DNA from: Ceratothoa steindachneri
Lineage: Eukaryota; Arthropoda; Malacostraca; Isopoda; Cymothoidae
Direction: 5' to 3'
Length of the DNA stretch: 64,000 nucleotides
Assembly: GCA_963969495.1 (NCBI GenBank)
Contig: OZ018326.1
Coordinates: 181,637,653 to 181,701,652 of the forward strand
The notes below the pieces were generated by a model. The model did no database searches. It was given only the letters and a program-made list of their open reading frames with translations, and was not told where the DNA came from. The number at the start of each line of letters is the position of its first letter. Positions within the stretch are counted from its first letter, which is position 1. A program made the position numbers and the translations under genes. Below are positions 61,067 to 64,000 of this stretch, one piece after another.

Positions 61067-61136
61067 AATTATTGCAGTAACCCAATTAATTATGAGGTTA
61101 AAAGGCTATATAATTAATTGTGTTACTGCAATAATT
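61067..61136. repeat. Hairpin with 27 bp arms
   Basis: The arms AATTATTGCAGTAACCCAAT (continuing TAATTAT) and its inverted copy at 61110-61136 differ at one position and enclose 16 bases. The loop contains GGTTAAAAGGCTAT, also found at the inner ends of the palindrome arms next door. Confidence 0.8.
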
Positions 61137-61167
61137 TTTATTAATTTATAAAGGTGTGGCGGAGATT

Positions 61168-61351
61168 GGGAATAAAACAAATTTTCCGTTCTCTTAGAAA
61201 AGCAAGGGTAACTCTTAAAGAGGCCCATTGAAAGATAGTTTTTGGCCATCTGAAAGAACGCCTATTTTAAGTGTTACCTTCTCATGTATGTGAGAAGAGC
61301 TCCTCGCGAGGGCTTTGAGGAGGACTGTGTCTGCCCAAAATAGCCTTTTAA

Positions 61352-61355
<4 letters not shown>
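61168..61355 (+). repeat. Left arm of a large palindrome
   Basis: This is the inverted copy of 63812-64000, about 85-90% alike by eye. It ends AGCCTTTTAACCG next to the (TA)n array. The outer limit on the left is near GGGAATAAAACAA. Confidence 0.9.

Positions 61356-61405
<50 letters not shown>
61356..61405. repeat. (TA)n microsatellite, inner left
   Basis: A TA run between the palindrome arm and the left inverted end of the first nested transposon. Confidence 0.96.
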
Positions 61406-61407
<2 letters not shown>

Positions 61408-61408
61408 C

Positions 61409-62718
61409 CGGGTGACAGCCAAAAATGTCCCCTTTTATATAATACTGTAATTTGTTAGCCATTAAAACTTGAAGGTAGAAATAAGTATCATTACAAAAAA
61501 AAATATTTAAAATTTGATTAGCTAGCATTTTAGGATTCGAAATGACCACCACTGTTTCTCTGCACTTATCAATCCGATTAGAAAAATTTCTTAAATATTC
61601 TGCTAAACTGACGATGATGGATGCAATAATTTCTGGAAAATCAATCTTCAGTTCCGCGATATTAGATGATGCAGCTCGAAATAGCCTTTCTTTTACAAAA
61701 CTCCATCGAAAGTTGCCTAAAGTTGACAAGTCAAGTGACCTGGCCGGCACAAGGTGGCTGTAGTGCCATCTTGCTAAAAAAATTCCTTAGGATATGTGTT
61801 ATTTGCGAAAATGCTTTTGAGCATGGCAAGATATCTGGCAGCGTTAATTGACTGAGCTTGTCTTGTTTCCTGGTCCTCAAAGAAATAGGGCCCCCAAATC
61901 TTATTTGCACTTAATCCACACCATACTGTCATCTTTGAGCAGTGCACTGGTTTTTGAAAGTGATTATTTGGCTTAGTTACTGACTACTTACGATAATTCT
62001 GTTTATTTGGCATGCCTTTCAGGTAGACGTGACATCCATCACTGAAAATTATATTATTCAATAGTAATTGTTATCATCGCACTTTTCTTTAACCCTGAGA
62101 CAAAATGATAACCTGTGTTGCTTATCCTGTATTGTGATTTCTTGATGATATTGACTTTTGAATGGCTTTAAATTAAGAACTTTTTCGAGAATTGTTCGCA
62201 CGCTTCTCTTTTCAAATGGGTCTCAGCAGCCAATTTTTGCACTTTGTTTCTTCAGCTTCAATTAAAGTCCTTACCTTGTCAATATTTATTTTCGTCCCCA
62301 AACTTTTCCTACGACTAAAGTTCCCTCTATTTAAATTACAAATTGTGCAGACAGCACTCCACATAGTGTAATTTCTCTGGATTGTTTTTTGTTTAATAGT
62401 AGATATACCATATCTTGCTTGAAAATGACGAATTGATTTGATTTTGGAACCATGTCGAATCACTAATTCCGCGACAAACCTGCGCTTTTCAAGAGTTAAT
62501 TGTGTCATTTTGAGAGCCTAAAACAAAAGTGTTTAATATCTGCATAGTTAGGCTATCCTAGGCTGGGATAGCCTATCCACCGCAAACCTCAGCTATCTAA
62601 GCTAGCTAATAAAATTTCAAATATTGTTCTTTGTAATGATATTAATTTCTAATTTTAAGCTTTAATGACTAACAAATTATATCATTATTAAAAAGAGAAC
62701 TCTTTTGGCTATCACCCG
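61409..62718 (-). mobile_element. IS630-Tc1-mariner element with CGGGTGA ends in a (TA)n array
   Basis: The left end reads CGGGTGACAGCCAAAAATG; the right, on the other strand, reads CGGGTGATAGCCAAAAGAG. (TA)n lies directly outside both (with one to three extra bases), as expected for TA-targeted insertion. About 1.3 kb, with a decayed transposase on the minus strand. Confidence 0.85.
61510..62508 (-). pseudogene. Transposase (DUF4817/DDE_3 type), decayed
   Basis: From 62508 down: MTQLTLEKRRFVAELVIRHG, ISTIKQKTIQRNYTMW and NLNRGNFSRRKSLGTKINID form the helix-turn-helix DNA-binding part. IIFSDGCHVYLKG holds the first catalytic Asp, with the usual following Glu read as Gly. MTVWCGLSANKIWGPYFFED is the central strand. 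A QDGTT segment with the second Asp is followed by a deletion of roughly 25 residues. PARSLDLSTLGNFRWSFVKE is the last block. Its L-D-F-F is read L-G-N-F, so the third catalytic residue is lost. Stops occur in the middle. Confidence 0.85.

Positions 62719-63757
<1,039 letters not shown>

Positions 63758-63811
<54 letters not shown>
63758..63811. repeat. (TA)n microsatellite, inner right
   Basis: A TA run between the second mariner copy and the right palindrome arm. Confidence 0.97.
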
Positions 63812-63813
<2 letters not shown>

Positions 63814-64000
63814 GGTTAAAAGGCTATTTTTGGCAAGCAATCTTCATCAAATCCCTCGGAAGGAGCTCTTCTCACATACACGAGAAGGTAACACTTAAAA
63901 TAGGCGTTCTCTCAGATGGCCAAAAAACTATCTTTCGATTGGCCTCTTTAAGAGTCACCCTTGCTTTTCGAAGAAAACGGAAAGTTTATTTTTATTCCGT
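63812..64000 (-). repeat. Right arm of a large palindrome, cut by the window end
   Basis: Begins CGGTTAAAAGGCTATTTTTGG next to the (TA)n array and mirrors 61168-61355 to the last base of the window. Its true outer end lies outside. Confidence 0.9.

Overview
This is a stretch of animal, most likely arthropod, nuclear DNA. It is AT-rich and nearly every recognisable coding piece is a decayed transposable element. I found no gene that I can assign to the host with confidence. The arthropod call rests on a short interstitial array of the (TTAGG)n telomere unit at 58311-58338, on the families present (mariner, other IS630-Tc1-mariner elements, piggyBac, Merlin, Penelope-like and CR1 elements) and on the many (TA)n microsatellites. 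A crustacean is plausible, but the sequence alone does not settle the species.

Layout, 1-20.5 kb: an LTR-like promoter region (610-1530); a Penelope-like (PLE) remnant with inverted ends between two (TA)n arrays (1612-2429); a Tc1/mariner remnant (2535-3514); an LTR element without coding capacity inside a (TA)n array (6309-8678); GC-rich LTR-like islands (9690-10680, 12692-13613, 19560-20460); a piggyBac remnant (13996-14745) lying inside an old ~40 bp satellite that it and other insertions split into 11940-12460 and 15020-16300; a fragment of a dispersed TE-associated gene family, called family A here (17430-17935); and a 5'-truncated PLE (18300-19218).

20.5-44 kb: a fragment of another TE-associated family (21090-21382); a PLE cluster at 23.6-28.1 kb with several GIY-YIG domains, one YVDD reverse transcriptase and inverted pieces; a tRNA-like sequence (28470); a Merlin transposase remnant next to a deleted mariner (30785-32318); twin (CT)n(TA)n microsatellites; a decayed transposase-like gene, family B (37130-38503); a reverse-strand family A copy (39962-41140); and a truncated LINE (42500-43690).

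44-64 kb: an almost full-length CR1-like LINE on the minus strand (about 44480-49130), with an esterase-type ORF1 and an APE-RT ORF2 that both carry inactivating changes; the best family A copy, with a predicted intron, inside a split ~50 bp satellite (49600-53080); an IS630-Tc1-mariner element with long inverted ends and an internal inverted duplication (53294-54946); an unrecognised basic 194-residue ORF (56391-56975); a 30 bp minisatellite that is open for about 352 codons (58583-59638); and a nested structure at the right end (61168-64000) where two different DNA transposons sit in the (TA)n centre of a palindrome.

The recurring theme is that (TA)n arrays are occupied by elements of several unrelated classes. 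None of the elements looks autonomous as read here, because each has stops, frameshifts, deletions or lost catalytic residues.
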